Positions 32,693 to 41,322 of a stretch of DNA of 49,106 nucleotides are shown here, piece by piece. The stretch's first letter is position 1; each line of letters opens with the position of its first letter. The notes under the pieces were generated by a model. That model worked only from the letters and a program-made list of their open reading frames with translations. It was not told the origin of the DNA and did not search any database. Origin of the DNA: Bacillota bacterium (GTDB taxonomy: Bacteria > Bacillota > Clostridia > Christensenellales > Aristaeellaceae). The stretch spans positions 1 to 49,106 of the forward strand of contig JAEWXD010000014.1 in NCBI GenBank assembly GCA_023396045.1. Direction: 5' to 3'. A program made the translations under genes and the position numbers.

Positions 32693-34237
32693 ATGAGTCC
32701 GTTATTCATTGGAATTATAACTGCAATTTGCAGTATTGTAATCGGCTTTTTAGTTGGTAATTTTTATCGTAAAAGCTATGTAGAAAAGAAAATTGAAATC
32801 TCAGAACAAAAAGCAACTCAAATCGTAGAAGACGCTTTACGCAAAGCAGATGATCAGAAAAAAGAAATCGTATTGGCAGCCAAAGAAGAAGCCATTAAAT
32901 TGCGTAGTGAAGTAGATAGGGAAATAAAAGATCGTCGTAATGAAGTACACAAAGTAGAAAAACGTTTGCAACAAAGAGAAGAAGTATTAGATAGAAAAAG
33001 CGATCACTTAGATAAGCGAGAAGAAACCATCGTTGCAAAACAAAACCAAGCACAAAACACTTTGGCAGAAGCTGAAGCGCTTAAAAGTATGCAAGTTTCG
33101 GAATTAGAACGTATTGCCGAAATGACTCAAGACGAAGCAAAGCAACAATTGGTAGACCGTATTGAAAAAGACGCTTACCATGATGCTGCCAAAACCGTTA
33201 TGGAAATTGAAACAAAAGCAAAAGAAGAAGCAGAAAAACGTGCAAGAAATATTATTTCTTTAGCCATTCAACGTTGTGCATCAGACCATGTTGCAGAAAC
33301 TACCGTATCTGTAATTAGTTTGCCAAATGATGATATGAAAGGTAGAATTATCGGTCGTGAAGGTAGAAATATTCGAGCCTTAGAACAAGCCACCGGTGTA
33401 GATCTTATTATAGACGACACCCCTGAAGCAGTGGTAATATCCGGTTTTGATTCTGTACGTCGTGAAGTGGCTCGTATTGCTATTGAAAAACTCATTATGG
33501 ATGGCAGAATTCACCCGGCTCGTATTGAAGAAATGGTAGAAAAAGCCCGTAAAGATGTAGATACCCAAATCAAAGAAGCTGGTGAACAAGCTGTGTTTGA
33601 TACCAAACAACATGGCATGCATCCGGAAATTGTAAAAACATTGGGTAGATTAAAATACAGAACCAGCTATGGTCAAAATGTATTAAAGCACAGTATTGAA
33701 GTAAGTCATCTTTGTGGCATGATGGCAGCTGAAATTGGTGCCAATGTAGAACTTGCAAAACGCGCCGGCCTATTGCACGATATCGGTAAAGCCTTAGACC
33801 ATGAGCAAGAAGGCACCCACGTAACCATTGGTGCGGAACTTGCCCGTAAATATCATGAAAGCCCAGCCGTTGTGCACTGCATTATGGCACACCATAATGA
33901 TATAGAACCACAAACTGTGGAAGCCGTTTTGGTACAAGCTGCAGATGCTATTTCTGCTGCACGTCCAGGTGCAAGAAGAGAAAGCTTGGAAAACTATATT
34001 AAGCGTTTGGAAAAATTAGAAGAAATTGCCAACAGTTTCAATGGCGTAGAAAAATGCTTTGCTATTCAAAGTGGTAGAGAAATTCGTATTATGGTTAAAC
34101 CGGACGATGTATCTGACGATGCTACAAGAATCTTGGCTAAAGAAGTTGCAAAACGCATAGAAAAAGAAATGGAATATCCTGGCCAAATTCGTGTTAACGT
34201 AGTGCGTGAAACAAGATATACAGAATTCGCAAAATAA
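32693..34237 (+). CDS. rny: Ribonuclease Y
   Basis: RNase Y starts mRNA decay at the membrane in Firmicutes. The ATG at 32693 follows AGGAGG; upstream codons belong to the leader. The 514-residue protein has an N-terminal membrane helix (residues 3-25), a long coiled coil (about 30-200), a KH domain (DMKGRIIGREGRNIRALEQATGVD) and an HD domain (GLLHDIGKALDHEQEG). The leader with its own terminator suggests control of its level, perhaps by RNA decay itself. Confidence 0.96.
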   Translation: MSPLFIGIITAICSIVIGFLVGNFYRKSYVEKKIEISEQKATQIVEDALRKADDQKKEIVLAAKEEAIKLRSEVDREIKDRRNEVHKVEKRLQQREEVLDRKSDHLDKREETIVAKQNQAQNTLAEAEALKSMQVSELERIAEMTQDEAKQQLVDRIEKDAYHDAAKTVMEIETKAKEEAEKRARNIISLAIQRCASDHVAETTVSVISLPNDDMKGRIIGREGRNIRALEQATGVDLIIDDTPEAVVISGFDSVRREVARIAIEKLIMDGRIHPARIEEMVEKARKDVDTQIKEAGEQAVFDTKQHGMHPEIVKTLGRLKYRTSYGQNVLKHSIEVSHLCGMMAAEIGANVELAKRAGLLHDIGKALDHEQEGTHVTIGAELARKYHESPAVVHCIMAHHNDIEPQTVEAVLVQAADAISAARPGARRESLENYIKRLEKLEEIANSFNGVEKCFAIQSGREIRIMVKPDDVSDDATRILAKEVAKRIEKEMEYPGQIRVNVVRETRYTEFAK

Positions 34238-34239
34238 TA

Positions 34240-34272
34240 GTAAAAAGTATGAATATTCTTCATACTTTTTTG
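34240..34272. terminator. Hairpin terminator after rny
   Basis: AAAAGTATGAA and TTCATACTTTT pair around TATTC with a T run after the right arm; located between rny and aroE. Confidence 0.7.
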
Positions 34273-34287
34273 CATATAAGGAGTTTT

Positions 34288-35076
34288 ATGAAGTTTGCAT
34301 TGCTTGGTAAAAATATAGCGCATAGCTTGTCGCCACAAATACATCATGCTTTATTTCAAAAGTATGGTGTTAATGCAAGCTATGAACTCATTAACACCCA
34401 TAGTCCTCAAATCGTACTTCCCTTATTAACAAAAGGGGAACTGCAAGGTGTAAATGTTACCATACCTTACAAACAATCTTTTTTTGATTATGTACTTAGC
34501 CCTATTGCTAAACAAATGGGGGCGTGCAATATATTGTATGTGCAAAACGGGCAATTATGTGCAGACAATACAGACGGTTTCGGTTTTCAAATAGCAATGG
34601 AGTTCGCCCGTATACCACAAGTAAAAACAGCACTCATATTAGGCACAGGCGGGGCTGCCAAGGCCATTGCATATATGCTGCAAAAGCAAAATATACAAGT
34701 GCAATTTGTTTCACGCAGTAAAAAGGGTAAAGAATATATTGCTTATGAAGATGTTATAAATCATAGGGCAGATCTATTGGTAAATGCAAGCCCCTTAGGC
34801 ATGCCGCCTTATCAGGATAGCTTGCCCTTACCACCTGAAACACTATTACAATTTCCATATATTATGGATACTGCTTATCATTTAACTTCTACTGTATTAC
34901 AATCGTTTTGTAAGCAGCATCAAATACCCTGTGCAAGTGGCTTGGTAATGCTTATAGCACAAGCCATACAATCCCAGTGTATTTGGTTTGGCAGACCCTA
35001 TATAGATGAAGATATTTATTATGTGTTGCAACAATTAGGAGTAAATTATGAAAATATTAGTTATGAATGGCCCTAA
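34288..35076 (+). CDS. aroE: Shikimate dehydrogenase
   Basis: The NADPH-dependent enzyme reduces 3-dehydroshikimate in aromatic amino acid synthesis. ATG at 34288 after AAGGAG (34279-34284 region). The 262-residue protein shows the substrate site SLSPQIHHALF and NVTIPYK (catalytic Lys), NTDGFGF, the glycine-rich LGTGGAAKAIAY and the VNASPLGM motif. It overlaps aroQ by 29 nt. Confidence 0.95.
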   Translation: MKFALLGKNIAHSLSPQIHHALFQKYGVNASYELINTHSPQIVLPLLTKGELQGVNVTIPYKQSFFDYVLSPIAKQMGACNILYVQNGQLCADNTDGFGFQIAMEFARIPQVKTALILGTGGAAKAIAYMLQKQNIQVQFVSRSKKGKEYIAYEDVINHRADLLVNASPLGMPPYQDSLPLPPETLLQFPYIMDTAYHLTSTVLQSFCKQHQIPCASGLVMLIAQAIQSQCIWFGRPYIDEDIYYVLQQLGVNYENISYEWP

Positions 35077-35482
35077 TCTTAATCTTTTGGGTGTGCGTAA
35101 TCCGGAAGTATATGGCAAACAAAGTTATGAAGATCTCTGTTCTTTTGTGCAAAGCACTGCGCAAAAATACGGTTTTGAGGTAGACATATTTCAAAGTAAT
35201 GCAGAGCATGAACTTGTGCAATGCATTCAAGAAGCACTTGGTAAATACCGAGGTATTATTATTAACGCGGCAGCTTATTCTCACACTTCTATTGCTATAT
35301 TAGATGCATTAGAGGCTGTGCAAATTCCTACTGTGGAAGTACATTTAAGCAACATTTATGCACGAGAAGAATTCCGCAAACATAGCTATGTTACCCAAGC
35401 TTGTATAGCACAAATTGCCGGTTGCGGCTTCTCATCTTATAAATTTGCAATTCAATATTTAGCAGAGGTACTTCATGCATAA
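35048..35482 (+). CDS. aroQ: Type II 3-dehydroquinate dehydratase
   Basis: The 144-residue dodecameric-type enzyme has MNGPNLNLLGVRNPEVYG, the catalytic Tyr region and NAAAYSHTSIAILDAL, plus VEVHLSNIYAREEFRKHS. It performs the step before AroE, and the two genes overlap, so production is coupled. TTAGGAG precedes its ATG inside aroE. Confidence 0.96.
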   Translation: MKILVMNGPNLNLLGVRNPEVYGKQSYEDLCSFVQSTAQKYGFEVDIFQSNAEHELVQCIQEALGKYRGIIINAAAYSHTSIAILDALEAVQIPTVEVHLSNIYAREEFRKHSYVTQACIAQIAGCGFSSYKFAIQYLAEVLHA

Positions 35483-36830
35483 TCCAAAAGAATTAAAAAA
35501 TAAAGTGGTAGATACCACGTGTCTTCGTATCGGTAGCAATTTTGAAGGTATTGCTTCCTTAGATGGCTATACCTTGTTTATTAACGATGCACTTCCAGGG
35601 GAAGATTTACAAGTTAGAATAGAAAAATGTGAAAAAAACTATGGCTATGCTAAAGTTTTAAAACGCAAAAACAATTCAGAATATAGGGTAGAACCTGCGT
35701 GTAAACATTATGCACAATGTGGCGGTTGTTCTTGCGAACATATAGAATATAACTTTGCTTTGGAACAAAAATCTAAAATGGTAACAGATTGTTTTAAAAA
35801 ATATGCAAAGCTGGATATACAAGTGCCTCTTACAAAGGGTCTTGATAATCCGTGGAATGCAAGAAATAAAACTTCCCTGCCTATTCGTGATCATTATGGA
35901 GAAATTCAAATTGGCTTCTATAAAAAAAGAAGTCATAACATTGTAAATGTAGAACAATGCCCCATTGCACATCCGCAAGTTCTTAATGCAATAAAGGCAT
36001 TGCGTGCATGGATGGAAGAAAACAATGTGCGTGCTTATAATGAATTCACAGGCAAAGGCGCCCTTCGCCATATTGTAGTACGCAATAATAAAAAAGATGA
36101 ACTTATGATTGTGCTTGTAAGCACCCAAAAAAGTTTGCCCAATATTGAAGCTTTAATTACTAAATTCCAAAAAGAAGTAAAAGGTTTTGTTTCTTTATAT
36201 CTTAACATCAACACCAAAAGAGATAATGTTATCATGGGTTATCAAAACCATTTGCTTTACGGTCAAGAAGTTTTGCAACAGGATTTATTGGGTTTGCAAT
36301 TTGAAATATCTCCTCTTTCTTTTATGCAAGTAAATTCTCAGTTAACAGATGTGCTTTATCAAACCGCAATAGATATGGCAAATATAAACAAAAATGATAT
36401 TTGCGTAGACGCATATGCCGGTGCTGGCACAATATCTTTAATTATGGCGAGGCAATGCAAAGAAGTAGTCGGCATAGAAATTATTAAGGATGCCGTAAAA
36501 AATGCAGAACGCAATGCAGAAAATAACCATATCACCAATGCAAGCTTCATCTGTGGCACAGTAGAAGAAACCTTACCAAAACTGGTAGAAGAAAAGAAAA
36601 TAACAATTCTCTTGTTAGACCCGCCAAGAAAAGGCGTAGAACAAGGTGTTATAGATGCGATTGCCGCTGCAATGCCTGCTAAAATAGTATACATCAGTTG
36701 CAATCCTGCTACCCAAGCACGTGATGTGAACTTAATGGTGCAACTCGGTTATTCTGTACAAGCTTCTCAACCCATAGATATGTTCAGCATGACAGCGGAA
36801 GTAGAAAATGTCATGCTACTTACTAAATAA
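35475..36830 (+). CDS. 23S rRNA (uracil-C5)-methyltransferase, RlmD/RlmCD family
   Basis: The 451-residue protein has an N-terminal TRAM domain (residues about 8-65), a 4Fe-4S motif in CKHYAQCGGCSCEH (first three Cys) and a C-terminal SAM methyltransferase domain with YAGAGTISL, LLDPPRKGVEQ and the catalytic Cys in VYISCNPATQARD. Family members methylate U1939 and/or U747 in 23S rRNA or U54 in tRNA; which position is modified cannot be told here. Start overlaps the aroQ end by 8 nt. Confidence 0.92.
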   Translation: MHNPKELKNKVVDTTCLRIGSNFEGIASLDGYTLFINDALPGEDLQVRIEKCEKNYGYAKVLKRKNNSEYRVEPACKHYAQCGGCSCEHIEYNFALEQKSKMVTDCFKKYAKLDIQVPLTKGLDNPWNARNKTSLPIRDHYGEIQIGFYKKRSHNIVNVEQCPIAHPQVLNAIKALRAWMEENNVRAYNEFTGKGALRHIVVRNNKKDELMIVLVSTQKSLPNIEALITKFQKEVKGFVSLYLNINTKRDNVIMGYQNHLLYGQEVLQQDLLGLQFEISPLSFMQVNSQLTDVLYQTAIDMANINKNDICVDAYAGAGTISLIMARQCKEVVGIEIIKDAVKNAERNAENNHITNASFICGTVEETLPKLVEEKKITILLLDPPRKGVEQGVIDAIAAAMPAKIVYISCNPATQARDVNLMVQLGYSVQASQPIDMFSMTAEVENVMLLTK

Positions 36831-36835
36831 ATACT

Positions 36836-37273
36836 ATGAACTATATCATTAAAGAATATGTAGAGTATAATGCAGAAGAAATTTTGTCTTTATACCATGC
36901 GGTTGGGTGGAGCAATTATTATAATCACCCCCAAATGCTGCAAAATGCTTACCAGCATTCATTAAAAGTTTTAGGTGCTTATGTGGAAGATACTTTGGTA
37001 GCCATCATTCGTGTTGTTGGTGATAGTTACTCTGTTATTTTTATTCAAGATTTATTGGTGCTGCCAGAATATCAAGGGTGTGGGATAGGCACAGCATTGT
37101 TGCAGGAAATTTTGAAAACATATAAGCATGTGTATCAAATTCATTTACTTACAGAGAATACAGAAAAAACGATACAGTTTTATAAATCTCAAGGCTTTAC
37201 TTTAGATCGTGATTTACAATGCTGTGCGTTTTCTAAATATGCGCCTGTTAAAGAAATAAAAAATGAGTGTTAG
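36836..37273 (+). CDS. GNAT-family N-acetyltransferase
   Basis: The 145-residue protein has the acetyl-CoA-binding motif VLPEYQGCGIGTALLQEIL and the C-terminal FYKSQGF motif of the GNAT fold. It begins 5 nt after the methyltransferase stop. Substrate unknown. Confidence 0.9.
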   Translation: MNYIIKEYVEYNAEEILSLYHAVGWSNYYNHPQMLQNAYQHSLKVLGAYVEDTLVAIIRVVGDSYSVIFIQDLLVLPEYQGCGIGTALLQEILKTYKHVYQIHLLTENTEKTIQFYKSQGFTLDRDLQCCAFSKYAPVKEIKNEC

Positions 37274-37282
37274 CACACTCAT
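37263..37282. terminator. Bidirectional terminator
   Basis: ATGAGTGT and ACACTCAT pair around TAGC with AT-rich flanks; overlaps the 3' ends of the converging GNAT and unknown genes. Confidence 0.65.
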
Positions 37283-37677
37283 ATATTTAGTTGTTTTTTG
37301 AGCATTGCAACTTGTTTTTGTATCTGCATTTCTTGTTGCTTGCGTAGTGTATTGTTGATACTACAGCAAGTAGAAAAATGAAGCCAGTTTTGTAAATTGT
37401 TGTCAATATCCAACAGTAAAGTTTTTAAGAAGTCATTTTGTTTCATTTTGAAGCGATAAAGTGTATTGTTCATAATACAATGCACAGTGTTTTGGTTTGC
37501 AAGCACTATACATTGGTTTTGCAAGTTTTCCAGTATCACGCTAAAATGTACATTATTTTCAATGCTATGTAGCATTTGTATAAGTGTTTCACCAATAAAA
37601 TCTCTGCTATGGTCTATGGTAAAAATAAAATCTTCAATCGTAAGTTCTGCTTTAGATAAATTAATGTATTGTAACAT
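37279..37677 (-). CDS. Small protein of unknown function
   Basis: Not recognised. The ATG at 37677 follows GAGGTGG; the open frame reaches further upstream but would overlap the opposite-strand DUF951 gene. The 132-residue product (MLQYINLSKAELTIEDFIFT) has no membrane segment, four cysteines including a Cys pair (FSTCCSINN) and a Lys/Gln-rich helical C-terminus. It is divergent from DUF951 with a shared AT-rich promoter region containing a short palindrome. Confidence 0.7.
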   Translation of the reverse strand: MLQYINLSKAELTIEDFIFTIDHSRDFIGETLIQMLHSIENNVHFSVILENLQNQCIVLANQNTVHCIMNNTLYRFKMKQNDFLKTLLLDIDNNLQNWLHFSTCCSINNTLRKQQEMQIQKQVAMLKKQLNI

Positions 37678-37694
37678 AGTACCACCTCTGGTAT

Positions 37695-37718
37695 AGTATA
37701 ACATAATTCTAATTAGAA
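37695..37718 (-). promoter_or_regulatory. Promoter and palindrome between the unknown gene and DUF951
   Basis: On the minus strand TGTTATACT is an extended -10 (box 37695-37700). Just upstream TTCTAATTAGAA (37707-37718) is a perfect palindrome whose core TCTAATTAGA equals the centre of the marR operator at 1277-1294. Confidence 0.45.
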
Positions 37719-37729
37719 AGGGTAAGCCT

Positions 37730-37972
37730 ATGGAAAATGAAATTCGCCTTTTAGACATTGTACAAATGAAAAAAAAACATCCTTGCGGTAGTTTTGAATG
37801 GACGGTGGTTCGAGTAGGTGCAGACATAAAAATAAAATGCAGCGGCTGTGGCCGTATCGTTATGTTAGACAGAGAAACCTTCTTAAAACGCAGAAAAAAA
37901 GTTTTACAATTGGGACCTAATCCACAAGGCAGTGGGGTAGAGAGTGTATTTTCACACGAAGATGAAATATAG
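37730..37972 (+). CDS. DUF951 domain protein
   Basis: The 80-residue protein has the DUF951 pattern: VQMKKKHPCGSFEWTVVRVGADIKIKCSGCGRIVML, with cysteines C in HPCG and CSGC, then RRKKV and the end of family. Members are small, conserved Firmicute proteins of unknown function. AAAGGG lies before the ATG. Confidence 0.88.
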   Translation: MENEIRLLDIVQMKKKHPCGSFEWTVVRVGADIKIKCSGCGRIVMLDRETFLKRRKKVLQLGPNPQGSGVESVFSHEDEI

Positions 37973-38089
37973 AATTACTACAAAAGCCATATAACAACCA
38001 CTATTGGTGGTCTTTTAGCAGTGGGGCGATTTGCAACCGCCTAAAACTTAACCGGTTATATCATTTTTTATGCATTTTATTAAAAAAGA

Positions 38090-38124
38090 AATCCTTTTTG
38101 CTATGTTATATAGTAAAAAGGATT
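38090..38124. terminator. Bidirectional terminator for tRNA-Gln
   Basis: AATCCTTTTTGCTA (38090-38103) and TAGTAAAAAGGATT (38111-38124) form a 14-bp stem with one G-T pair, with T runs on both sides. On the minus strand it lies downstream of the tRNA gene. The region 37973-38089 otherwise shows only a weak ACCAC/GTGGT hairpin near 37997-38011. Confidence 0.75.
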
Positions 38125-38180
38125 TTTTAAAAACCAACTATTGAAACTAAAATATAATTTGGTTCCAATAGCATATACTT

Positions 38181-38254
38181 TGGCTGGGGAAATAGGATTC
38201 GAACCCATACAATGCGAGTCAGAGTCGCAGGTGCTACCGTTACACAATTCCCCA
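38181..38254 (-). tRNA. tRNA-Gln (anticodon CUG), CCA encoded
   Basis: The 74-nt minus-strand sequence begins TGGGGAA and ends TTCCCCAGCCA, giving the U1-A72 acceptor end typical of tRNA-Gln and an encoded CCA. The D arm (GTG/CAC), anticodon stem TGCGA/TCGCA with loop CTCTGAC (anticodon CTG) and the T arm with GGTTCGAAT are all complete. Confidence 0.93.
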
Positions 38255-38266
38255 ACGAACAAAAAT

Positions 38267-38295
38267 AGTATACACTTTGGTCTAATATTTGTCAA
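38267..38295 (-). promoter_or_regulatory. tRNA-Gln promoter
   Basis: On the minus strand TTGACA (38290-38295), 17 nt, TATACT (38267-38272), about 12 nt before the mature 5' end. Confidence 0.85.
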
Positions 38296-38407
38296 TCTAT
38301 GGGGATAATTTTGTATATTTTTATTGAAATTCATCCTTAAAAGTGGTATGATGAATGCGCTGTTAACTTAACAAAAACTCTATATCCAAGCCATAAAAGT
38401 TTTGATT

Positions 38408-39463
38408 TTATGCATTTGTGTTCTTACTGCGTCTTGCAGAATAGGCCTGTTGGTATAATGCGTTCCAGTCAGTTATGGGTGCATATTGACTTTGGCTTGG
38501 TTCAGTATACTCAGGTTGCGCCTGTATGGTTTGGTAATTCAGGTTTACTTGTTGCGTATAATAAGGGGTTTCAAAATGCTGGGGTTCAACATTTTGCTTA
38601 ATTTCATCCAGTCTTGGGCAATATTGAGAAACGCCTAATGTTCTTGCTTTACATTTACTAGCCAATGCTTTTTGGGAACGGCTGCGTCTTTGCAGTTTTG
38701 CTCTAAAGAAATAGATGTTTTGCATACTTAAATATTTGTAGGCTTTGCTTAATAAATTGGTTGCAACACCATATTTTCTATAAGTAGGGTGTGTATATAA
38801 ACCAATTACAACAGCTTCTTTTGTGCCTTCTGCTTGTGTACCGAATCTACCAAATTCATCTTGCAATGGACGTACAAAAAACGCAAGTTCTGCTATAATG
38901 TTACCATTGTGTTTTGTAACCAATACTTTAATAGGGTTTCCGCTTTTGGCAATATCTATCAGCTTATCTCTAGATATTGGTTGTAGCATATATTGGTTCA
39001 TACGGTTGCAAAGTTGAGTAATATCATCAGCATTATGTAATTTTAATTCCTCAACGGTGCAGTTATTTTCTTTAGGGTTAAATTTGCATGTTGGCGGAGG
39101 ATTTAATAATAATTCTTCCTCACATTCTCCAAACTTTAATCCACTATTTTGAAAAAAATGTACGCTGGCACTATCATGTGGGTCAATATTGGTATATATT
39201 TTAGTGGAATGGTAGGGGTGCTCTGCACTATACATATATGCTTTTGCAATTACAGCCCCCAATAACAAGGCACGCGCTTCATCGTTTACAGTGCTTTTGT
39301 GTATATCAAAACAAAAATTGGTAGGAAATTCGTCAAAATCCATATGGTTTTCAAATGTATAGGTGGTCGCTTTGCCTATGGGCTTATAGTGATCATCATA
39401 TACATAAAAAATATTATCGGCACTTATATTATTTTCTGCTTGACGCGCATTTTCAATAAACAT
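38408..39463 (-). CDS. Double GNAT-domain acetyltransferase-like protein
   Basis: The 351-residue protein contains two GNAT-like halves. The first (about residues 15-115) has a degenerate acetyl-CoA loop (DEARALLLGAVIAKAYMYS) and FFQNSGLKFGE; the second (about 130-260) has GLYTHPTYRKYGVATNLLSKAYKYL, a good motif A. The C-terminal 60 residues are Gln/Tyr/Pro-rich and look disordered. AGAGGAAA lies before the ATG. Substrate unknown; tandem GNAT proteins are often mycothiol-synthase-like or one half is regulatory. Confidence 0.82.
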   Translation of the reverse strand: MFIENARQAENNISADNIFYVYDDHYKPIGKATTYTFENHMDFDEFPTNFCFDIHKSTVNDEARALLLGAVIAKAYMYSAEHPYHSTKIYTNIDPHDSASVHFFQNSGLKFGECEEELLLNPPPTCKFNPKENNCTVEELKLHNADDITQLCNRMNQYMLQPISRDKLIDIAKSGNPIKVLVTKHNGNIIAELAFFVRPLQDEFGRFGTQAEGTKEAVVIGLYTHPTYRKYGVATNLLSKAYKYLSMQNIYFFRAKLQRRSRSQKALASKCKARTLGVSQYCPRLDEIKQNVEPQHFETPYYTQQVNLNYQTIQAQPEYTEPSQSQYAPITDWNALYQQAYSARRSKNTNA

Positions 39464-39496
39464 CGCATTTCCTCTTTGTAATAATTTTGCAACACT

Positions 39497-39525
39497 ATTT
39501 TACAACATTTTAATAATTTATGCAA
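39497..39525 (-). promoter_or_regulatory. Promoter of the double-GNAT gene
   Basis: On the minus strand TTGCAT (39520-39525), 17 nt, TAAAAT (39497-39502). Confidence 0.6.
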
Positions 39526-39551
39526 GTTTTTCATGTATAAAGGAGTAAAAA

Positions 39552-40418
39552 ATGAAAAAGATTCAATTTACCAAAGAATTTTTAAACAATTGGGGCCAAA
39601 TCATATTTGGTTGCATACTAGGGGCAATGGCTTACCCCTTGTTTTTAGTACCAAACCAAATTGCACCGGGCGGTGTTACAGGTTTATCTACTGTACTTAA
39701 TGTTGCCTTTGGCTGGCCGGTTGGTATTGTTAGCTATGCAATGAATGTACCTTTGTTTATTTCAGCCATCGCTATGATAGGCAAACGATTTTTCTTTAAG
39801 TCTTTGCTGGCAACTACTATTTTTTCTTTGTTAATCGACTTTTTTTCCATGTTTATGCCGGCTCTTACGCATAACCCTATGCTGGCAACTCTGTATGGTG
39901 GTGCATTTTTAGGCTTGGGTTTAGGCTTCATTTTGCGTGGCGGTGCTACCACTGGTGGTACGGATTTAAGTGCAAGGTTACTTAACGGTAAAATTCATTT
40001 TATTAGTATCGCAGCCTTTATTTTTTTGCAAGACTTGGTTGTAGTTGTAATAGCAGGTATCGTTATTGATGTACAAGCCGCTTTGTTTGCCATTATCAAT
40101 ATAGCCGTGGTTTCTGTTCTTATTGACCTTACTTTACAAGGCTTCAACCGTTCTAAAGCATGCTACATTTTTTCTCCTAAAACAGTGGAAATTTCACAGC
40201 GTTTAATGAAGGACATCGGTAGGGGCACCACTTTATTTTCTGCCAAAGGTGGCTATACCCAAAAGGAAAACCCGGTTCTTTTGTGTGTGTTTAATCCAAG
40301 GGAACTCTATTTAATTAAACAAATTGTAAATGAATTAGATCCTAAAGCATTTATGTTTATCACTTCTGTTACAGAAGCCTTAGGAGAAGGATTTAAAGAA
40401 CTCAATGGCAAACAATAA
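39552..40418 (+). CDS. YitT family membrane protein (DUF161/DUF2179)
   Basis: The 288-residue protein has five or six hydrophobic segments in the first 210 residues (GCILGAMAYPLFLVPNQIAPGGVTG is a family signature) and a C-terminal DUF2179 domain (RGTTLFSAKGGYTQKENPVLLCVFNPRELYLIKQIV) that resembles regulatory ACT-like domains. AAAGGAG precedes the ATG. The family is thought to transport small molecules, but no substrate is known. It overlaps murQ by 14 nt. Confidence 0.9.
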   Translation: MKKIQFTKEFLNNWGQIIFGCILGAMAYPLFLVPNQIAPGGVTGLSTVLNVAFGWPVGIVSYAMNVPLFISAIAMIGKRFFFKSLLATTIFSLLIDFFSMFMPALTHNPMLATLYGGAFLGLGLGFILRGGATTGGTDLSARLLNGKIHFISIAAFIFLQDLVVVVIAGIVIDVQAALFAIINIAVVSVLIDLTLQGFNRSKACYIFSPKTVEISQRLMKDIGRGTTLFSAKGGYTQKENPVLLCVFNPRELYLIKQIVNELDPKAFMFITSVTEALGEGFKELNGKQ

Positions 40419-41322
40419 TATTACCTATTTGCATTCCATTGCAACAGAAAAAGTAAATATTCAAACCCAACATATTGATACGCTTAGTGGCATAGAAATT
40501 GCAGAGCTTATGAACAGCCAAGATGTAACAACTATACAAGCTGTACAACAAGCTACACCTGCTATAGGGCAAGCTATAGAAAAAATAGCGCAAGCTTTTT
40601 TGCAAGGTGGCAGGCTGATTTATATAGGTGCGGGTACCAGTGGACGGCTGGGGGTGCTTGATGCTTCCGAATGCCCACCTACTTTTGGTGTAGATTCCGA
40701 TATGGTAATCGGGCTAATTGCCGGTGGAGATTTTGCGCTACGTAACGCAGTAGAAGGTGCAGAAGATAGCCAGACGCTTTCTGTGCGAGATTTGCAGTCT
40801 ATTCAATTATCCAATAAAGACGTTGTAGTAGCCATTAGTGCCAGTGGTTTTGCCCCTTATTGTGTGGCAGGCTTACAGTATGCCAAACAAGTTGGCGCTA
40901 CAACTATCAGTTTGTGTTGTAATCAAAATGCCCATCTTTCACAGTTTGCAGATATTGCCATTGAAGCACCAACGGGTGCAGAAGTGCTAACTGGTTCTAC
41001 AAGGCTCAAAGCAGGCACTGCCACCAAAATGGTACTCAATATGCTCAGCACGGGTGCTATGATACGCATTGGCAAGTCTTATAAAAATCTTATGGTAGAT
41101 TTAAAGCCAAGCAACGATAAGCTAAAAGATAGATCTATTCGCCTTCTTAGGCATGCTGTGGATATCCCTGAACACGAAGCAGAATTACTCTATCAACAAG
41201 CTGGTGGCAATATTAAGCGTGCTATCGTAATGTATAACACCTCTTGCACGCAAGAACAAGCAGCACTTGCCCTTACACAAGCAAATGGTTTTGTTGCCAA
41301 AGCCATTAAATCTTTACAGTGA
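40405..41322 (+). CDS. murQ: N-acetylmuramic acid 6-phosphate etherase
   Basis: MurQ removes D-lactate from MurNAc-6-phosphate, giving GlcNAc-6-phosphate for peptidoglycan salvage. The 305-residue SIS-domain enzyme has GAGTSGRLGVLDASECPPTFGV, NAVEGAEDS, ISASGFAPYC and STRLKAGTATKMVLNMLSTG, all family signatures. The start lies inside the YitT gene (14-nt overlap). The kinase and sugar transporter genes encoded on the opposite strand close by probably supply its substrate. Confidence 0.95.
   Translation: MANNNITYLHSIATEKVNIQTQHIDTLSGIEIAELMNSQDVTTIQAVQQATPAIGQAIEKIAQAFLQGGRLIYIGAGTSGRLGVLDASECPPTFGVDSDMVIGLIAGGDFALRNAVEGAEDSQTLSVRDLQSIQLSNKDVVVAISASGFAPYCVAGLQYAKQVGATTISLCCNQNAHLSQFADIAIEAPTGAEVLTGSTRLKAGTATKMVLNMLSTGAMIRIGKSYKNLMVDLKPSNDKLKDRSIRLLRHAVDIPEHEAELLYQQAGGNIKRAIVMYNTSCTQEQAALALTQANGFVAKAIKSLQ

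Noticed and set aside
35676..36128. 150-codon minus-strand frame opposite the rRNA methyltransferase gene
   Set aside because: No ribosome-binding site or recognisable domain and it shadows a clear gene.
37997..38015. Terminator after DUF951
   Set aside because: The ACCAC/GTGGT stem is only 5 bp with a short T stretch; too weak to list as a feature of its own.
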